Shown piece by piece: positions 6,311 to 7,556 of a DNA stretch of 7,556 bases (within the stretch, counting starts at the first letter, position 1; each line of letters starts with the position of its first letter). Location of the stretch: the NCBI GenBank assembly GCA_035286595.1, contig DATEDA010000204.1, positions 1 to 7,556 on the forward strand, given 5' to 3'. The DNA comes from DATEDA01 sp035286595. Its GTDB lineage: Bacteria; Pseudomonadota; Gammaproteobacteria; Burkholderiales; SG8-39. The notes under the pieces are model-generated. The model ran no database searches, was not told where the DNA came from, and saw nothing but the letters and a program-made list of their open reading frames with translations. The position numbers were made by a program, and so were the translations under genes.

Positions 6311-6316
6311 AAAGCC

Positions 6317-7465
6317 ATGATCAGTCCAACATGGTCGCGCGTCTGCGCGGCGTTCGGAGCGTTCGCCGCGCTCGCTCTGGCCGCAGCGCCGACCCAGGCG
6401 CAGCAGACCGTCAACCTGAAGATGCAGGCCACCTGGCCCGCGTCGCTCACGCTCTACGACAACTTCACCTTCTTCGCCGACCGCGTCAGCAAGCTCTCCG
6501 CCGGCACGCTCAAGATCGAGACGATGCCCGCCGGCCAAGTGGTGCCGGCGTTCGAGGTGCTCGACGCGACCCACAAGAAGGTGCTCGACGGCGCCCACGC
6601 CTGGGCGGGGTACTGGGTCGGCAAGAACAAGACCGCGATCCTGTTCACCGGCGGCCCGGGCGGCACGTTCGGGATGGACTACATCGACGCGATGGGGTGG
6701 ATGTTCGAGGGCGGCGGCCTGGAGCTCTACCAGGAGTTCTACCAGAAGGAGCTCAAGCTGAACGTGGTGGTGTTCCCGATCCTGCCCGCGGGCCCGCAGG
6801 CGTTCGGCTGGTTCAAGCGGCCGATCAAGAACCTCGCCGACTTCAAAGGCATGAAGTGCCGGCAGACCGGCATGGCCGCCGAGGTCTGGCAGCGCATGGG
6901 CATGCAGACCGTGAACATGCCCGGCGGCGAGATCATCCCGTCGGCACAGCGCGGGGTGATCGACTGCGCCGAGTGGGTGGGTGGCATCGAGGATCTGCGC
7001 CTCGGCTTCCAGAACGTCTGGAAGTACCACTACACCCCCGGCGTGCACGAGAACGTGACGATCGCCGAGCTGCTGATCAACGGCGACGTCTGGAAAGCGC
7101 TCTCGCCGCAGCACCAGGAGATCATCAAGTCGGCCGCGACCGAGACGTTCTACCGCTGGTGGGCGAAGTGGCAGCGGCAGAACGCCGACGCGCTCAAGGA
7201 GATGCAGGAGAAGCACAACGTGCAGGTCCTGCGGACCCCGCCCGACATCCTGATCGAGTTCCTCAAGACCTGGGACATCATCGCCAAGGAAGAGGCGGCG
7301 AAGAATCCGTTCTTCAAGAAGGTCCACGATTCGCAGCGCGCCTACGCGAGCATCGTGGTGCCGGCGAAGCGGTTCATGTTCCCGCCCTACTCGTTCGTGG
7401 CGAACTACTACTTCCCCGAAAAGGGCGCGGGCAGCGTTGCGAAGGCGGCAGCGAAGAAGAAGTGA
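6317..7465 (+). CDS. TRAP transporter substrate-binding protein, DctP/TakP-like
   Basis: This is the periplasmic binding protein of a tripartite ATP-independent periplasmic (TRAP) transporter, which delivers organic acids to DctQ/DctM-type membrane subunits. The 382-residue precursor starts with a signal peptide whose hydrophobic core spans about 9-24, with likely cleavage after TQA at 28. The mature part shows the DctP fold: an N-terminal strand (NLKMQATWP), the central carboxylate-binding region KCRQTGMAAEVWQRMG with R182, then MPGGEIIPSAQRGVIDCAEWVGG at 201-223. Q161, W220 and E245 fall at a constant offset of five from Q156, W215 and E240, which I recall as the metal-site residues of TakP from Rhodobacter sphaeroides. 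This suggests a metal-assisted alpha-keto or alpha-hydroxy acid ligand such as pyruvate or lactate. The basic alanine/lysine-rich C-terminus is ordinary. No membrane subunits lie in the window, and a probable terminator follows. Confidence 0.93.
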   Translation: MISPTWSRVCAAFGAFAALALAAAPTQAQQTVNLKMQATWPASLTLYDNFTFFADRVSKLSAGTLKIETMPAGQVVPAFEVLDATHKKVLDGAHAWAGYWVGKNKTAILFTGGPGGTFGMDYIDAMGWMFEGGGLELYQEFYQKELKLNVVVFPILPAGPQAFGWFKRPIKNLADFKGMKCRQTGMAAEVWQRMGMQTVNMPGGEIIPSAQRGVIDCAEWVGGIEDLRLGFQNVWKYHYTPGVHENVTIAELLINGDVWKALSPQHQEIIKSAATETFYRWWAKWQRQNADALKEMQEKHNVQVLRTPPDILIEFLKTWDIIAKEEAAKNPFFKKVHDSQRAYASIVVPAKRFMFPPYSFVANYYFPEKGAGSVAKAAAKKK

Positions 7466-7480
7466 CGCTGCGCTAGCGAC

Positions 7481-7507
7481 GTCATCCCCGCGTAAGCGGG
7501 GATCCAG
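7481..7507. repeat. Short dispersed-type palindromic repeat
   Basis: ATCCCCGC (7484-7491) pairs exactly with GCGGGGAT (7496-7503) around the loop GTAA, a GNRA-type tetraloop. With its flanks GTC and CCAG it closely resembles the intergenic palindromes common in proteobacterial genomes (GTCATTCCCGC...GCGGGAATCCAG type, similar to the dRS3 repeats of Neisseria). The family match is from memory. It may also assist in ending transcription of the preceding gene. Confidence 0.65.
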
Positions 7508-7530
7508 TCCGGCGCCACCTAGCGATGAGT

Positions 7531-7556
7531 TGGCCCGCCGCGCGAGCGGCGGGCCA
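7531..7556 (+). terminator. Strong GC-rich hairpin, probable intrinsic terminator cut by the window end
   Basis: TGGCCCGCCGC (7531-7541) pairs perfectly with GCGGCGGGCCA (7546-7556), an 11-bp stem closed by the GNRA-type tetraloop GCGA. The stem strength and position 65 bases after the TRAP gene stop fit a terminator. The window ends exactly at the stem, so the expected T-run cannot be seen. Confidence 0.6.

Larger units (their letters stand above)
6077..6316 (+). other. 240-bp non-coding region and structured leader of the TRAP binding-protein gene
   Basis: No gene is supported here. From left to right it holds a small hairpin just after the ligase stop, a tandem TTGACAC repeat with a candidate promoter, a GC-rich tract with a perfect 9-bp hairpin, a second 7-bp hairpin, and a strong Shine-Dalgarno. 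If transcription starts about seven bases after the candidate -10 element, the untranslated leader would be about 160 bases long. An open frame continues upstream of the TRAP gene to 6113, but its arginine- and proline-rich translation looks like translated non-coding DNA. Confidence 0.6.

Noticed and set aside
6113..6316. 68-residue N-terminal extension of the TRAP binding protein
   Set aside because: It would bury the signal peptide behind an Arg/Pro-rich stretch, while a consensus AGGAGG and ATG at 6317 give a normal precursor. The extension covers the promoter and hairpins.
6146..7327. 393-residue open frame antisense to the TRAP binding protein
   Set aside because: No recognisable motif, biased composition, and the opposite strand encodes an unambiguous DctP-family protein with signal peptide.
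1..7556. CRISPR arrays, tRNA or rRNA genes, transposases, phage genes or toxin-antitoxin pairs
   Set aside because: I looked for regularly spaced repeats, RNA gene landmarks and mobile-element protein motifs on both strands and found none.

Overview
The window is a GC-rich (roughly 70% by eye) stretch of bacterial chromosome. Seven protein-coding genes all lie on the + strand and fill nearly all of it. The three-gene proton-translocating transhydrogenase, a TRAP solute-binding protein, a CPA2 antiporter and a YbdK-family ligase together with the base composition suggest a Pseudomonadota genome, most likely a betaproteobacterium. That is an inference from gene content and repeat style; no rRNA or other marker gene is present.

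Layout: positions 1-47 form a perfect 15-bp inverted repeat that ends three bases before the first start codon. Positions 51-2964 carry pntAA, pntAB and pntB, the complete membrane transhydrogenase that makes NADPH from NADH at the expense of the proton gradient. A LUD-domain (LutC/YkgG-type) protein gene follows, with its GTG start overlapping the pntB stop by four bases. After a 90-bp gap come a CPA2 (Kef-type) cation:proton antiporter without a regulatory RCK domain and, 23 bp further on, a YbdK-type glutamate-cysteine ligase homologue. A 240-bp non-coding region then holds a candidate sigma-70 promoter and several hairpins. It leads into a secreted TRAP-transporter solute-binding protein that resembles the alpha-keto/alpha-hydroxy acid binding branch. 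The window ends in two adjacent perfect hairpins, the first like dispersed proteobacterial intergenic repeats and the second like an intrinsic terminator.

How the genes may work together: the first four form a likely operon centred on NAD(H)/NADP(H) balance, with the LUD protein pointing to lactate-type or other redox metabolism. The antiporter and ligase pair form a second likely transcription unit. Transhydrogenase (NADPH supply for glutathione reduction), a gamma-glutamyl ligase homologue and a Kef-like antiporter suggest a loose thiol and redox theme, but this is only a hypothesis. The TRAP binding protein is a separate unit, and no membrane subunits for it lie inside the window. I found no new defence system, CRISPR array, tRNA or insertion sequence. 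The most interesting signals are the palindrome covering the pntAA ribosome-binding site, the tandem TTGACAC repeat and structured leader before dctP, and the unusual gene neighbourhoods.
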